Below, piece after piece: positions 36,610 to 46,703 of a stretch of DNA of 64,000 nucleotides (position 1 is its first letter; every line of letters begins with the position of its first letter). The stretch comes from Pseudoalteromonas haloplanktis ATCC 14393 (GTDB lineage: Bacteria > Pseudomonadota > Gammaproteobacteria > Enterobacterales > Alteromonadaceae): positions 1 to 64,000 of the forward strand of contig NZ_AHCA01000013.1 in NCBI RefSeq assembly GCF_000238355.1. Reading direction: 5' to 3'. The position numbers and the translations under genes were made by a program. Below the pieces are notes generated by a model. It saw nothing but the letters and a program-made list of their open reading frames with translations. It made no database searches and was not told the origin of the DNA.

Positions 36610-37581
36610 ATGGTGACTTCTTTTGTCATTTTAATTTTCGGGTTTGCAGCTCTTGTGTGGAGTGCAGATCGTTTTGTTTACGGTGCAGCAGCACTGGCAA
36701 AAAATTTCGGTGTCCCTACACTTATTGTTGGTTTAACCGTAGTTGCAATGGGCTCGTCAGCGCCTGAAATGATGGTCTCTGCCTCAGCGGCTCTGGCAGG
36801 TAAAACCGACACCGCAGTAGGTAATGCGGTAGGATCAAATATCACTAATATTTTACTTGTTTTAGGTATTACCGCGCTGTTACGTCCACTTTCGGTGTCA
36901 TCAATGACCCTAAAGCGTGAAATGCCGTTAGTATTATTAGTTTCGATTGCTGCTTGGTATGTGTTTTCCGATAACTACTTTTCATTTGCTGAGGGTGTTG
37001 CATTAATTATTGGCTTTGTTGTCTTTATTGCAGGTTTAATTGTTATTTCTATTCGCGCAAAAAACCAAGCTGATGACCCTTTTGTCAGCGAAGCCTGTGA
37101 AGACGTCCCAGATAACGTATCAACTAAATCAGCGTTATTTTGGCTCATTATTGGCATGATTGTGTTACCTATTAGCTCGCACTTCTTAGTTGGTTCAGCG
37201 GTTGATATTGCCAAATTCTTCGGCTTAAGTGATCTGGTTATCGGCTTAACCATTATTGCCGTTGGTACCAGCTTACCAGAGCTTGCTGCCTGTATTGCTG
37301 GAGTATTGAAAAAAGAAGATGATTTAGCACTGGGTAATATCGTCGGCTCTAATATCTTTAACATCTTAGCGGTATTGCCGCTGGCTGGTATTATCAACCC
37401 ATCAATTATCGATCCATCCGCGGCAAACCGTGATGCATTAATTATGATTGGTGCCACCATAGCATTGATTGCTATGTCTTTGAGTTTTAGAGGCACAAGA
37501 CGCATTAACCGCGTTGAAGGTGGCCTTTTATTGGTCGCGTTTTTAATCTATCAAGGTTATATTTTCAACCAAGTTGCTTAA
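36610..37581 (+). CDS. YrbG-type Na+/Ca2+ exchanger family protein
   Basis: The 323-aa membrane protein has two homologous halves, each with an alpha repeat: GSSAPEMMVSASAAL...GNAVGSNITNILLVLG and GTSLPELAACIAG...GNIVGSNIFNILAVLP. It belongs to the CaCA superfamily and is probably a cation:H+/Na+ antiporter of unsettled substrate. It starts at the ATG at 36610; the upstream in-frame TTG is not needed for the fold. The yrbG-kdsD-kdsC order is conserved. Confidence 0.93.
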   Translation: MVTSFVILIFGFAALVWSADRFVYGAAALAKNFGVPTLIVGLTVVAMGSSAPEMMVSASAALAGKTDTAVGNAVGSNITNILLVLGITALLRPLSVSSMTLKREMPLVLLVSIAAWYVFSDNYFSFAEGVALIIGFVVFIAGLIVISIRAKNQADDPFVSEACEDVPDNVSTKSALFWLIIGMIVLPISSHFLVGSAVDIAKFFGLSDLVIGLTIIAVGTSLPELAACIAGVLKKEDDLALGNIVGSNIFNILAVLPLAGIINPSIIDPSAANRDALIMIGATIALIAMSLSFRGTRRINRVEGGLLLVAFLIYQGYIFNQVA

Positions 37582-37605
37582 TGCTACTCAAAAAATGGAC
37601 AACAC

Positions 37606-38577
37606 ATGACGCAGTTAAATTTTATTGAACAAGGTAAGCGGGTACTCGATATCGAGCGCCAAGCACTAACTGAGATAGCCCAATACCTAGACGAAAACTT
37701 TAATCAAGCTTGCCAGCTGATATATCAATGTCATGGCAGGATCATTGTTGTTGGCATGGGAAAATCAGGTCATATCGGTAATAAAATTGCAGCAACATTG
37801 GCAAGTACAGGTACACCTGCGTTTTTTGTTCATCCCGGTGAAGCAAGCCACGGCGATTTAGGAATGATAACCCGCGATGATGTCGTCATGCTGTTATCAA
37901 ACTCTGGTGAAACCAGCGAAGTACTGAATATCATTCCAGTAATCAAACGAATTGGCGCAAAAATGATTGCCATTACTGGAAACCCTGCATCGTCAATGGC
38001 GAATTGGGCAGATGCCCATGTGTGTACAAAAGTAAGTCAAGAAGCCTGCCCATTAGGACTAGCCCCTACAGCAAGCACTACTGCAATGCTTGCAATGGGT
38101 GATGCTATGGCCGTTGCCTTGTTAGAGACCCGCGGCTTTACCGCCGACGACTTTGCATTATCGCACCCAGGTGGCAGCTTAGGCAAACGCCTACTGCTAT
38201 GCTTAAAAGATATTATGCACACGGGGACTGCAACACCTATCATTAATGATAAACAATGTATTAAAGATGCATTAATTGAAATGTCAGCCAAAGGATTAGG
38301 GATGACCGCCATTGTTGATGATAGCAACCAACTTGCAGGATTATTTACTGATGGTGACTTACGCCGCATTTTAGAGCAGCGGGTCGATATTCATAGCACC
38401 TTAATCAGCGAAGTAATGACCCGCTCTTGTACTACAGCAAGCGCTGATATGTTGGCAGCAGAGGCACTCAATATTATGGAAAATAAGCGTATCAACGGCT
38501 TAATTGTGATTGACGATAATCAACACCCTATTGGTGCACTCAACATGCAAGACTTGCTCAAAGCAGGAGTTTTATAA
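37606..38577 (+). CDS. kdsD: KdsD, arabinose-5-phosphate isomerase
   Basis: The 323-aa protein has an N-terminal SIS sugar-isomerase domain (GKSGHIGNKIAATLASTGTP; LSNSGETSEVL) and two CBS domains at the C-terminus. It converts ribulose-5-phosphate to arabinose-5-phosphate for Kdo synthesis. The stop overlaps the kdsC ATG. Confidence 0.97.
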   Translation: MTQLNFIEQGKRVLDIERQALTEIAQYLDENFNQACQLIYQCHGRIIVVGMGKSGHIGNKIAATLASTGTPAFFVHPGEASHGDLGMITRDDVVMLLSNSGETSEVLNIIPVIKRIGAKMIAITGNPASSMANWADAHVCTKVSQEACPLGLAPTASTTAMLAMGDAMAVALLETRGFTADDFALSHPGGSLGKRLLLCLKDIMHTGTATPIINDKQCIKDALIEMSAKGLGMTAIVDDSNQLAGLFTDGDLRRILEQRVDIHSTLISEVMTRSCTTASADMLAAEALNIMENKRINGLIVIDDNQHPIGALNMQDLLKAGVL

Positions 38578-39128
38578 TGCAGTTTGCTGATTTATACCAG
38601 CCGCTTAGTGATGATGCCCGTAGTCGCGCGCAAAAAGTTAAACTGCTTATTTGCGACATCGATGGTGTATTTTCAGATGGCCGTATTTACTTAGGTAATC
38701 ATGGTGAAGAACTCAAAGCCTTTAATACTAAAGATGGTTTTGGCATTAAAGCCTTAATCAACAGTGGCTTTGAAGTGGCAGTGATCACTGGTCGTCATTC
38801 ACAGATAGTTCAGCAACGAATGACTAGCCTGACTGTAGAGCATATTTATCAAGGTCAAGAAAACAAGTTGCAAGCTTATCAACAGCTCAAAAATAAATTG
38901 CAGTTAACAGATGAGCAAATAGCCTATATAGGTGACGATGGACCAGATATGCCGGTTATGGAATTAGTCGGTTTTGCTGTAGCAGTGAATGATGCACACC
39001 CGCTCATCAAACGCATCTCGCATTATACAACCATGCTACCAGGTGGTTTTGGTGCAGTGCGTGAGCTCACTGATTTATTGATGCTTGAAAATGGTAAGTC
39101 ACTAACAAGCGAAGGGACTAGCTCATGA
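38577..39128 (+). CDS. kdsC: KdsC, Kdo-8-phosphate phosphatase
   Basis: The 183-aa HAD-family phosphatase has D27 and D29 in CDIDGVFSDG, VITGRHS for motif II and IGDDGPDMPVM for the last motif. It removes phosphate from Kdo-8-P in lipopolysaccharide core synthesis. It overlaps lptC by 4 bp. Confidence 0.97.
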   Translation: MQFADLYQPLSDDARSRAQKVKLLICDIDGVFSDGRIYLGNHGEELKAFNTKDGFGIKALINSGFEVAVITGRHSQIVQQRMTSLTVEHIYQGQENKLQAYQQLKNKLQLTDEQIAYIGDDGPDMPVMELVGFAVAVNDAHPLIKRISHYTTMLPGGFGAVRELTDLLMLENGKSLTSEGTSS

Positions 39129-39679
39129 ATAGTGCGCGTTTAATATTATGCGTATTGTTCGTCGCTTGCATGGTGTGGTTGTGGTTTCCCTATTTTAATC
39201 AGCCAACAAATGCACCACAAAACCAAGAAGATATAATAGCAAAACCCGATTACACTGCCGTAGCATTAAAACAAACAGCATTTGATGAACAAGGTAAAAT
39301 TAGCCACAAAGTAACCGCTGCAAAAATGGAGCTCTATCAACAGTTAGGCTTCACTTACTTTGAGCAACCTATTTTTACTTTATATAATCAACAACAAACG
39401 TGGCAAATTAATGCAAACGAAGCCACTTTATATGAAAACCATCAATTAATTTTAGAAGGCAATGTGGTGGCTAAAAACCTGACCAACAATGCCATGATTG
39501 AGCACATCAATGCAGATAACATTCAGGTTGATATTGAACTACAAACCATGAGCTCTGAACAACCTGTAGAATTGATTGGGCCAAATTTAAAGATCACTGG
39601 GCGCGGCCTCAATGCCGACTTAAAAGCCGAAGTGGTAGAACTAATTAACCATACGCGAACCATATATTATGACCAATAA
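39125..39679 (+). CDS. lptC: LptC, LPS-transport bridge protein
   Basis: The 184-aa protein has a single N-terminal transmembrane helix (LILCVLFVACMVWLWFPYF) and a periplasmic beta-jellyroll domain (KVTAAKMELYQQLGFTYFEQ). It links LptBFG in the inner membrane to LptA in the periplasm. It overlaps lptA by 11 bp. Confidence 0.95.
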   Translation: MNSARLILCVLFVACMVWLWFPYFNQPTNAPQNQEDIIAKPDYTAVALKQTAFDEQGKISHKVTAAKMELYQQLGFTYFEQPIFTLYNQQQTWQINANEATLYENHQLILEGNVVAKNLTNNAMIEHINADNIQVDIELQTMSSEQPVELIGPNLKITGRGLNADLKAEVVELINHTRTIYYDQ

Positions 39680-40202
39680 ATTTGCTCACTTGCTTGTTAT
39701 ACCAAGCTTATTCATGGCCTTTGCAAGCTTTGCTGAGACTAATTTACCACCTGCGGACCAAGTATCGATCAGTGCAGACAAACAACTTGCCCAGTTAAAA
39801 GATAACATCGGTATTTTTGAAAACAACGTTGAAATTATTCATGGTAACCGCCGTATTAAAGCTGATCGCCTTGAAGTACACAAACGTGAAGACTTAGGCG
39901 ACAATAAACAACTGCTTGTAGCCACAGGAAGTCCAGCTTATTTTGAAGAAAAACAAGCTGATGGCACAATTATGAGCGCCAGCGCTAAAGAAGTTCGTTA
40001 CGACGTTGCCAAGCGCTACTTAACCTTAATTGGCGATGCGCAGGTTACTCAAGCAGGGCAAAAAATTAATGCTAAAAGCATTACCTACGACATGGACCAA
40101 CAGCTTATCAGCGCCGAAAAAGGCGAAAGCTCAAATGATCGCGTGCACACTATTTTAGTACCGGTAAGTAACAAAAAAGACAAATCTAAAGGCCAGCCAT
40201 GA
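39669..40202 (+). CDS. lptA: LptA, periplasmic LPS-transport protein
   Basis: The 177-aa protein has a signal peptide ending near ASFAE and an OstA-type beta-jellyroll ([33 protein letters not shown]). It polymerises as the bridge carrying LPS to LptDE. It overlaps lptB by 4 bp. Confidence 0.96.
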   Translation: MTNKFAHLLVIPSLFMAFASFAETNLPPADQVSISADKQLAQLKDNIGIFENNVEIIHGNRRIKADRLEVHKREDLGDNKQLLVATGSPAYFEEKQADGTIMSASAKEVRYDVAKRYLTLIGDAQVTQAGQKINAKSITYDMDQQLISAEKGESSNDRVHTILVPVSNKKDKSKGQP

Positions 40203-40924
40203 GTACATTAAAAGCTGAATTTTTAGCTAAAAGCTACAAAGGTCGCCAAGTTGTCAAAAGTGTAGGCTTAGAAGTTACCGCCGGCAGCATTGTTGGCTTA
40301 CTGGGCCCAAATGGTGCGGGTAAAACCACAACCTTTTATATGATTGTAGGCTTAGTGCCTAGCGACAAAGGCAAGATCAGTATAGATGACAACGACATCA
40401 CCTTACTGCCAATGCATAGTCGCGCTCGCTTGGGGATTGGTTACTTACCGCAAGAGTCATCAATTTTTCGTAAATTGACTGTTTATCAAAATTTGATGGC
40501 TATTTTAGAGACCCGAAAAGACCTTAAAAAACAAGCAAGAGAAGAAGCTCTTGACAGCTTACTTGATGAATTTAGCATTCAACATATTCGGGACAGCCAA
40601 GGTATGGCTCTATCTGGCGGTGAACGTCGTCGTGTTGAAATTGCCCGTGCATTAGCCGCAGACCCAAAATTTATCTTGTTAGATGAGCCTTTTGCTGGTG
40701 TTGATCCAATTTCAGTGTTAGATATAAAGAAGATTATTGAACACCTTAAAAACCGTGGTATTGGCGTGCTTATCACCGACCATAATGTACGAGAAACTCT
40801 TGATGTTTGTGAAAAAGCCTACATAGTTTCTCATGGGGAGTTAATTGCATCAGGCACACCTGAGCATGTACTCGCCGACCAAACAGTTCGCGATGTTTAC
40901 CTAGGTGAGCAATTTAGGCTATAA
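40199..40924 (+). CDS. lptB: LptB, ATPase of the LPS exporter
   Basis: The 241-aa ABC ATPase has Walker [10 protein letters not shown] (36-44), signature [15 protein letters not shown], Walker [14 protein letters not shown] and the switch histidine in LITDHNV. It powers extraction of LPS from the inner membrane with LptFG, which lie elsewhere. It is followed 66 bp later by rpoN. Confidence 0.98.
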   Translation: MSTLKAEFLAKSYKGRQVVKSVGLEVTAGSIVGLLGPNGAGKTTTFYMIVGLVPSDKGKISIDDNDITLLPMHSRARLGIGYLPQESSIFRKLTVYQNLMAILETRKDLKKQAREEALDSLLDEFSIQHIRDSQGMALSGGERRRVEIARALAADPKFILLDEPFAGVDPISVLDIKKIIEHLKNRGIGVLITDHNVRETLDVCEKAYIVSHGELIASGTPEHVLADQTVRDVYLGEQFRL

Positions 40925-40990
40925 AGCCACACTTGGCTAAGCATCTGCTAAACTTAACAATGACAACAATAAAAGGATTGTTAGAGATAC

Positions 40991-42487
40991 ATGAGGCAAT
41001 CACTCCAGCTGCGCATGGGCCAGCAACTTACAATGACACCGCAACTGCAACAAGCTATCCGCTTATTGCAGCTCAGCACATTGGATCTGCAGCAAGAAAT
41101 TCAAGAAGCGTTAGATAGCAATCCGTTACTAGAGCTAGAAGAGCATGAGTATTCAGACGACACGGCGGGCAAGAATGAGCAAAAGCAAGATAACGACGAC
41201 TTAACCGTTAGCGCCTCAGCAGATGACAAGCCCAGCGAATACGAACAAGAAAGCAGCGAAGCACTCACCAAAGAAACACTCAGTGATGAAATGGCGATGG
41301 ATGTCACATGGGATGAGTACATGAGCGCTGCACCAAATAGCTCAGCAGGCCCAATGCCAGAGGACGAATCTATATATCAAGGCGCCTCAACAGAAACCTT
41401 GCATGAATATTTAATGTGGCAGCTACAGCTAACTCCATTTAGCCCTACAGATGAAGCAATAGCCATTGCAATTGTTGAGGCCATTGATGACTCAGGTATT
41501 TTAACGCTTAGCTGTGAAGACATTGTAGAGAGCTTAAATCAAGGCAACAACGAAGAAGAAATCGAACTTGACGAAGTACAAGCGGTTTTAAAACGTATCC
41601 AATTATTTGACCCTGTAGGCATCGCGGCTCGCAGTCTACAAGAGTGTTTATGTATTCAGCTAAATCAATTTGATCCGGCAACCCCTTGGATTAATGAGAC
41701 AAAAATGATTTTAACTGATCATATCGATTTATTAGCTAGTCGCGACTATCGCACTTTGATGAAAAAGACTAAGCTTAAGGAAGATGAACTAAAAGAAGTG
41801 ATGACTCTGATCCACAGCCTAAATCCAAAGCCTGCGGATACCATAGTACGAGAAGAGTCAGAATACGTTATTCCTGACGTATCAGTGAAAAAAATTAAAG
41901 GCCGCTGGGTGGTTGAACTTAATCCAGACAGCATGCCAAAAATCAGAGTGAACAGCCAATATGCAGCTATGTCGCGCTCAGTAAAGTCGAGCACTGATAG
42001 TCAGTTTATTCGTTCGCATCTGCAAGAAGCTAAATGGTTTATAAAAAGCCTAGAAAGTCGCAATGACACATTGCTCAAAGTAACCAATTGCATCGTAAAA
42101 CAGCAGCAAGGTTTCTTTGAACATGGCCCTGAAGCCATGCGACCTATGGTACTCAATGACGTTGCTGAAATGGTAGAGATGCATGAGTCAACAATTTCTC
42201 GTGTAACTACCCAAAAATACATGCATACCCCGCGTGGTATTTTTGAGTTAAAGTATTTTTTCTCAAGCCATGTTAGTACTGAAAATGGCGGCGAATGCTC
42301 ATCGACAGCTATTCGCGCACTAATCAAAAAACTGATTAGCGCAGAAAACTCAGCGAAACCATTGAGTGATAGTAAAATTGCAGATATATTGGCAGAGCAA
42401 GGTATCAAAGTAGCTAGACGGACTATTGCAAAATACCGCGAGTCACTGGCTATTCCACCGTCAAATCAAAGAAAGAGTTTGATTTAA
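40991..42487 (+). CDS. rpoN: RpoN, sigma-54
   Basis: The 498-aa protein has the Gln/Leu-rich activator-interacting region I at 1-48 ([20 protein letters not shown]), an acidic region II to about residue 120, the core-binding domain, the HTH, and the RpoN box [10 protein letters not shown] (475-484) contacting -24 GG. It directs enhancer-dependent transcription (nitrogen, flagella, exopolymers). The next three genes are the customary Ntr-PTS neighbours. Confidence 0.98.
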   Translation: MRQSLQLRMGQQLTMTPQLQQAIRLLQLSTLDLQQEIQEALDSNPLLELEEHEYSDDTAGKNEQKQDNDDLTVSASADDKPSEYEQESSEALTKETLSDEMAMDVTWDEYMSAAPNSSAGPMPEDESIYQGASTETLHEYLMWQLQLTPFSPTDEAIAIAIVEAIDDSGILTLSCEDIVESLNQGNNEEEIELDEVQAVLKRIQLFDPVGIAARSLQECLCIQLNQFDPATPWINETKMILTDHIDLLASRDYRTLMKKTKLKEDELKEVMTLIHSLNPKPADTIVREESEYVIPDVSVKKIKGRWVVELNPDSMPKIRVNSQYAAMSRSVKSSTDSQFIRSHLQEAKWFIKSLESRNDTLLKVTNCIVKQQQGFFEHGPEAMRPMVLNDVAEMVEMHESTISRVTTQKYMHTPRGIFELKYFFSSHVSTENGGECSSTAIRALIKKLISAENSAKPLSDSKIADILAEQGIKVARRTIAKYRESLAIPPSNQRKSLI

Positions 42488-42515
42488 GGCGTAAAATCAA
42501 AAAAGGAAAATGCTT

Positions 42516-42803
42516 ATGCAACTAAATTTAACTGGTCGTCACGTAGAAATTACTGATTCATTAAGAGACTATGTAAACAATAAGTTTGCGAAGCTTGAGA
42601 GGCATTTTGATCACATCAACAATGTCCATGTTATTCTTGACGTAGAAAAGCTAAGCCAAAAAGCAGAAGCCACCATCCATGTCAGTGGTGCTGAGTTATT
42701 TGCTTCAACTGAACATCAAGACATGTATGCAGCCATTGACGGACTAATCGACAAGCTCGACCGTCAAGTAATCAAACACAAAGAGAAGCACGCTCGACAC
42801 TAA
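42516..42803 (+). CDS. hpf: HPF, ribosome hibernation promoting factor (short form)
   Basis: The 95-aa protein matches E. coli HPF (MQLNLTGRHVEITDSLRDYV at the start, KLERHFDHINNVHVIL). It binds the 30S decoding centre in stationary phase and promotes 100S dimers with RMF. Of two nearby ATGs, 42516 is chosen: it is 8 bp from AAGGA and matches the family start. Confidence 0.96.
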   Translation: MQLNLTGRHVEITDSLRDYVNNKFAKLERHFDHINNVHVILDVEKLSQKAEATIHVSGAELFASTEHQDMYAAIDGLIDKLDRQVIKHKEKHARH

Positions 42804-42807
42804 CACT

Positions 42808-43260
42808 ATGAAATTAAGCTCACTTATTTGCCAGGACTGCAGTAAAACTGCGGTCCTTTTTAATAGCAAAAAACGGATCATTGAATTTATCAGCCAATTG
42901 GCTCATGAACAACTTCCTCAGCTATCACAACAAGAAATCCTCGATGCATTACTCGCTAGAGAAAAACTAGGTAGTACTGGTATTGGTCGTGGCATTGCCA
43001 TTCCTCATGGTCGAATGAGTGGTATTGAAAATCCACTAGCAATCATTTTAGTGAGCGAAACGCCTATTAATTTTGACGCAATTGATAATCGCCCTGTGGA
43101 TCTGTTTGTCGCTCTCATCGTACCAGAGGGTGATAGTCAACTTCATTTAAAGACGTTAGCCACAATTGCTGATAAACTTAACGACAAAGATTTTTGTAAA
43201 CAACTACGTAGCGCGAAAACAGATCAAGATTTATATCACGTTATTGTTGAGCAATCGTAA
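42808..43260 (+). CDS. ptsN: PtsN, EIIA-Ntr
   Basis: The 150-aa PTS EIIA (fructose-type) domain has the phosphorylated histidine H67 in GIAIPHGRM. It receives phosphate from NPr and regulates potassium transport and other targets rather than moving sugar. It begins 4 bp after hpf. Confidence 0.96.
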   Translation: MKLSSLICQDCSKTAVLFNSKKRIIEFISQLAHEQLPQLSQQEILDALLAREKLGSTGIGRGIAIPHGRMSGIENPLAIILVSETPINFDAIDNRPVDLFVALIVPEGDSQLHLKTLATIADKLNDKDFCKQLRSAKTDQDLYHVIVEQS

Positions 43261-43325
43261 GTCATACCTCTTGCGTTAGTGATCTATTATGGCGGTACAA
43301 AGTAGTTCAATAACAAGGAAAAATT

Positions 43326-43394
43326 ATGACAGGTAGTTATTCTGTACACATAATTTTTAATAACGTTAATGAGTTATTTAACCAGCTAGAGTGA
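43326..43394 (+). CDS. 22-aa small open reading frame between ptsN and rapZ
   Basis: An ATG at 43326 with AAGGA seven bases upstream encodes a peptide beginning MTGSYSVHIIFNNVNELFNQ and ending at TGA 43392-43394, 43 bp before rapZ. The ribosome site is as good as those of the neighbouring genes. Whether it is translated, or acts as a leader affecting rapZ, cannot be told. Confidence 0.3.
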   Translation: MTGSYSVHIIFNNVNELFNQLE

Positions 43395-43437
43395 TCATGT
43401 TTTTAATAAAATTGCTATTAAGTGAAGGAGAGTTTAC

Positions 43438-44280
43438 ATGGAGTTAATCATCATCAGTGGGCGCTCTGGCTCAGGTAAATCGGTTGCCCTGCGTGTAGTT
43501 GAAGATCTTGGTTATTATTGTGTCGATAATATCCCTGTAAACTTACTGCCTTCATTAGTTCGTAGTGTCTCTGATAATTACGACAAAATTGCTGTTAGTA
43601 TTGATGTTCGTAACTTACCCAAAGAACAAGAAGAATTTAACGACATTCTTGAGTACTTACCCGGCTTTGCCAATCCAACATTATTTTATTTAGATTGTGA
43701 TGATCAAACACTGATCAAACGTTTTTCTGAAACGCGCCGTTTGCATCCACTTTCTTTAGATTCATTGCCGCTTGATTTAGCCATCAAACAAGAAAAAGTA
43801 TTACTTGATGTGTTAACAACACGTGCTGACTTTATGTTAGATACCACTGATCTAAGTGTCCATCAACTTGCCGAGACGATTCGCGAAAAGATTTTAGGTA
43901 AAAAAGATAAAAAGCTAATTATCACCTTTGAATCGTTTGGCTTTAAACATGGTATTCCAAAAGAAGCGGATTATGTATTTGACGCGCGCTTTTTACCTAA
44001 CCCACATTGGGAGCCTGAGCTAAAGCCACTGACAGGTCTTGATCAACCAGTTAAAGATTACTTAGCCAGCCACAGTATTGTGCAAAAATTCACTTGGCAG
44101 ATCCAAACCTTTGTACAAACCTGGTTACCGCACTTAGAACGTAATAACCGCAGTTATTTAACCATTGCAATCGGCTGCACAGGTGGCCAACATCGTTCGG
44201 TTTATTTAGCGCAAACCATTGGCGAAAGCTTTTCAATGAGCCACAGCAATGTAAAAATTCGCCATCGCGAGCAAGAATAA
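43438..44280 (+). CDS. rapZ: RapZ, RNase adaptor / nucleotide-binding protein
   Basis: The 280-aa protein has Walker A GRSGSGKS (8-15) and the C-terminal RNA-binding part with CTGGQHRSVYLAQTIGE. In E. coli it delivers GlmZ sRNA to RNase E to tune glucosamine-6-phosphate synthesis. GGAGAG lies 5 bp before the ATG. It sits in the rpoN operon. Confidence 0.97.
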   Translation: MELIIISGRSGSGKSVALRVVEDLGYYCVDNIPVNLLPSLVRSVSDNYDKIAVSIDVRNLPKEQEEFNDILEYLPGFANPTLFYLDCDDQTLIKRFSETRRLHPLSLDSLPLDLAIKQEKVLLDVLTTRADFMLDTTDLSVHQLAETIREKILGKKDKKLIITFESFGFKHGIPKEADYVFDARFLPNPHWEPELKPLTGLDQPVKDYLASHSIVQKFTWQIQTFVQTWLPHLERNNRSYLTIAIGCTGGQHRSVYLAQTIGESFSMSHSNVKIRHREQE

Positions 44281-44307
44281 CAACCACTGTTACAGTAAGG
44301 AATGTGG

Positions 44308-44580
44308 ATGCGCTTAGAAGATACATTTTTAATAAAAAACAAACTTGGATTACATGCCCGCGCAGCCAGTGTATTAGCACAGTTAGCCGTGCAGTTTGAT
44401 GCCAGTATCACACTTCACCAAGATGACAAACAAGCCGCTGGCGACAGTGTTCTAGGCCTAATGTTATTAGAAAGCAGCCAAGGTAAAGAAGTTAAAGTTG
44501 TGTGTGAAGGGCCCGATGCCGAACTCGCACTTGCTGCTATTGGAGAGCTGATTGCGCACCGCTTTAACGAGCAAGAATAG
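44308..44580 (+). CDS. ptsO: NPr, phosphocarrier of the nitrogen PTS
   Basis: The 90-aa HPr-like protein has the active His16 in KLGLHARAASVLAQLA. It passes phosphate from EI-Ntr to PtsN. I start at the ATG at 44308, six bases from TAAGGA; the ATG at 44302 is too close to that site. Confidence 0.95.
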   Translation: MRLEDTFLIKNKLGLHARAASVLAQLAVQFDASITLHQDDKQAAGDSVLGLMLLESSQGKEVKVVCEGPDAELALAAIGELIAHRFNEQE

Positions 44581-44697
44581 TCCATAGTCAGCACAATAAA
44601 ATTACGTTAAACTTAATAAGCTACTGGTCAACGCAACCAGTGTAATTATCAAAGTTTCATCCCACCAATTAAGTGTATTTATTATTTAAGGACGCCA

Positions 44698-46056
44698 ATG
44701 CCAGAAGCTTTTGAACAAGATTACCCACTACAACAACTAAAGCAAGTGACCAAGTCACTTAACAGTGGTCAATTTGTTCAAGTAAGGCGTATGTTGGCAA
44801 AAACAGCTCCCTGTGACACAGCTTTACTACTAGAATCATCGCCGCATAAAATTCGTACATTGCTCTGGCAACTGGTAGATCCAGATGTACAAGGTGATGT
44901 ACTCGAAGAGCTTTCTGAAGATGTTCGCCTAGGGATCATTGCCCAAATGGCGCCAGAGCATATTGCTGCGGCGACCGAAGACATGAGTCACGATGACTTA
45001 GGGGAAGTATTACGTAGCTTACCTGACACAGTCTACCAAGACGTTGTCAGCGCCATGGATAGCCAAGACCGTGAGCGGGCAACTCAAGCGCTTTCCTATC
45101 AAGAGCGCTCAGCTGGCGCATTGATGAATACCGATACGGTCACTATTCGTCCCGATGTCACTATTGACGTGGTACTGCGCTACTTACGCTTACGTGGCGA
45201 ACTGCCTGAAGGCACTGATGACCTTTATGTGGTTGATAAACACAACTGCTTTTTAGGCGCAATGTCGCTCACCACGCTACTCACCAACTCGCCGGATAAA
45301 GTTATTCGCGAATTAATGGACGAAGATTGTGAATCAATCCCTATTTCCATGGATGAAAGTGAAGTAGCCCAATTGTTCGAACGCCATAACTGGATATCTG
45401 CACCTGTTGTTGATGATAACGACCACCTGCTGGGCCGGATCACCATCGATGATATCGTTGACGTTATCCGTGAAGATGCAGAGCACAGCTTATTGAGCTT
45501 AGCGGGTCTTGACGACGAAGAAGATACCTTCGCCCCAGTATTAAAAAGTTCGAAAAAGCGCTCAGTATGGCTTGGCGTTAACTTATTAACCGCGTTGCTC
45601 GCTGCAATTGTAGCAAGCTTCTTTGAAAACACCTTAGCGATTCTACCGATCCTAGCTGTACTCAACGGGATTGTGCCCTCAATGGGTGGCGTAGCTGGTA
45701 GCCAAACACTTACTCTAGTGATCCGTGGTATCGCTGTAGGTCATATTAACCAAACTAACCAACGCTTTTTACTAATGAAAGAGCTCGCGATCGGCGCTAT
45801 AAACGGCATGGTATGGTCAATTTTAATAGCAGGTGTAGTCGCACTATGGCAGTGGGACTTTAAACTCGGCGGCGTACTCGCCTTTGCCATGTTTATGAAT
45901 TTAGTCGCAGCAGGCGTCGCCGGCGCAAGTATCCCACTACTGTTAAAGAAAATGAAAATAGACCCTGCACTAGCTGGTAGTGTAGTGTTGACTACTGTAA
46001 CTGATATTGTAGGCATTTTTGCCTTTCTCGGCACCGCAACTTGGTTGTTAGTCTAG
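44698..46056 (+). CDS. mgtE: MgtE-type magnesium transporter
   Basis: The 452-aa protein has an N-terminal MgtE domain of helical repeats (1-135), two CBS domains (about 140-265), a linker helix and a five-helix membrane domain with PSMGGVAGSQTLTLVIRG and the final LTTVTDIVGIFAFLGTATW. It is a magnesium channel gated by cytoplasmic Mg2+. Starts after a 117-bp gap from npr. Length is standard. Confidence 0.96.
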   Translation: MPEAFEQDYPLQQLKQVTKSLNSGQFVQVRRMLAKTAPCDTALLLESSPHKIRTLLWQLVDPDVQGDVLEELSEDVRLGIIAQMAPEHIAAATEDMSHDDLGEVLRSLPDTVYQDVVSAMDSQDRERATQALSYQERSAGALMNTDTVTIRPDVTIDVVLRYLRLRGELPEGTDDLYVVDKHNCFLGAMSLTTLLTNSPDKVIRELMDEDCESIPISMDESEVAQLFERHNWISAPVVDDNDHLLGRITIDDIVDVIREDAEHSLLSLAGLDDEEDTFAPVLKSSKKRSVWLGVNLLTALLAAIVASFFENTLAILPILAVLNGIVPSMGGVAGSQTLTLVIRGIAVGHINQTNQRFLLMKELAIGAINGMVWSILIAGVVALWQWDFKLGGVLAFAMFMNLVAAGVAGASIPLLLKKMKIDPALAGSVVLTTVTDIVGIFAFLGTATWLLV

Positions 46057-46703
46057 ATAGGAATAGAGGTTCTAGAAGCTAGGTTTTAGGCCCTAGTATC
46101 TAGCCGCTTCCCTAGAACCTAGCGCCTTTTAAGCGCGGCATAAAGCCGCGCCTACAATAACCCCAAACACCGGTGTAAACCCGTAGCCGCGAGTTTACCT
46201 CGCGCAGGCTTATATTCACCACCGAGAATAAAAGTCACGGGCTACGGGTAACGAGTTTCGAGCTATGAATCCTAGCTCCTAGTCTTTAATGGTTGTAGGA
46301 GAGCGCTTTAGCGCCGATGAGCTTTAGCACATAACCAAAAACAATCACGGCTAAAGCCTGTTCCCACAAAAGCCAAGACACCTAGCCCCTAGTCTCTTCC
46401 CTAGCGCCTAGCACCTTTAACCTCTTCAATACGCTGTGTCCCGAAACTTCCCCTGTTCGCGTAAGCAGGTAAAAAAGCATTTTCAGTCTGACAAAGGCAC
46501 CAATAAGTATTTAAAAGCGGGGAAATTTTCTTTCGGTCTACTTCCTTTCGCTTTGCACATTTAGTTAATCCCGACATTAAACACAACATAATCTTTGCCT
46601 GCATTTACAACATTCACTGAGTATAGACAGTAAAAACCATAGGGGCAGAGTATTGTTTAAAGTATCCCTTACAGGCAAACTCTATTGTCACTCTACACAC
46701 AAA
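46057..46703. other. Repeat-rich spacer after mgtE
   Basis: No gene. 46070-46130 is rich in CTAG words; GCGGCATAAAGCCGCGCCTAC (46135-46155) is a REP-like palindrome; 46236-46420 is a dispersed repeat also found at 61521-61705. The stretch next to the flavoprotein gene (46420-46703) shows nothing I recognise. Confidence 0.65.
46236..46420. repeat. 185-bp dispersed repeat, copy A
   Basis: It aligns without gaps to 61521-61705 with about ten differences in 185 bp. It contains the REP-like core TTGTAGGAGAGCGCTTTAGC and several CCTAG words. Same orientation as copy B. Confidence 0.92.

Noticed and set aside
46401-46604. 67-aa frame in the repeat spacer
   Set aside because: Begins and ends in repeat sequence; no supporting feature.
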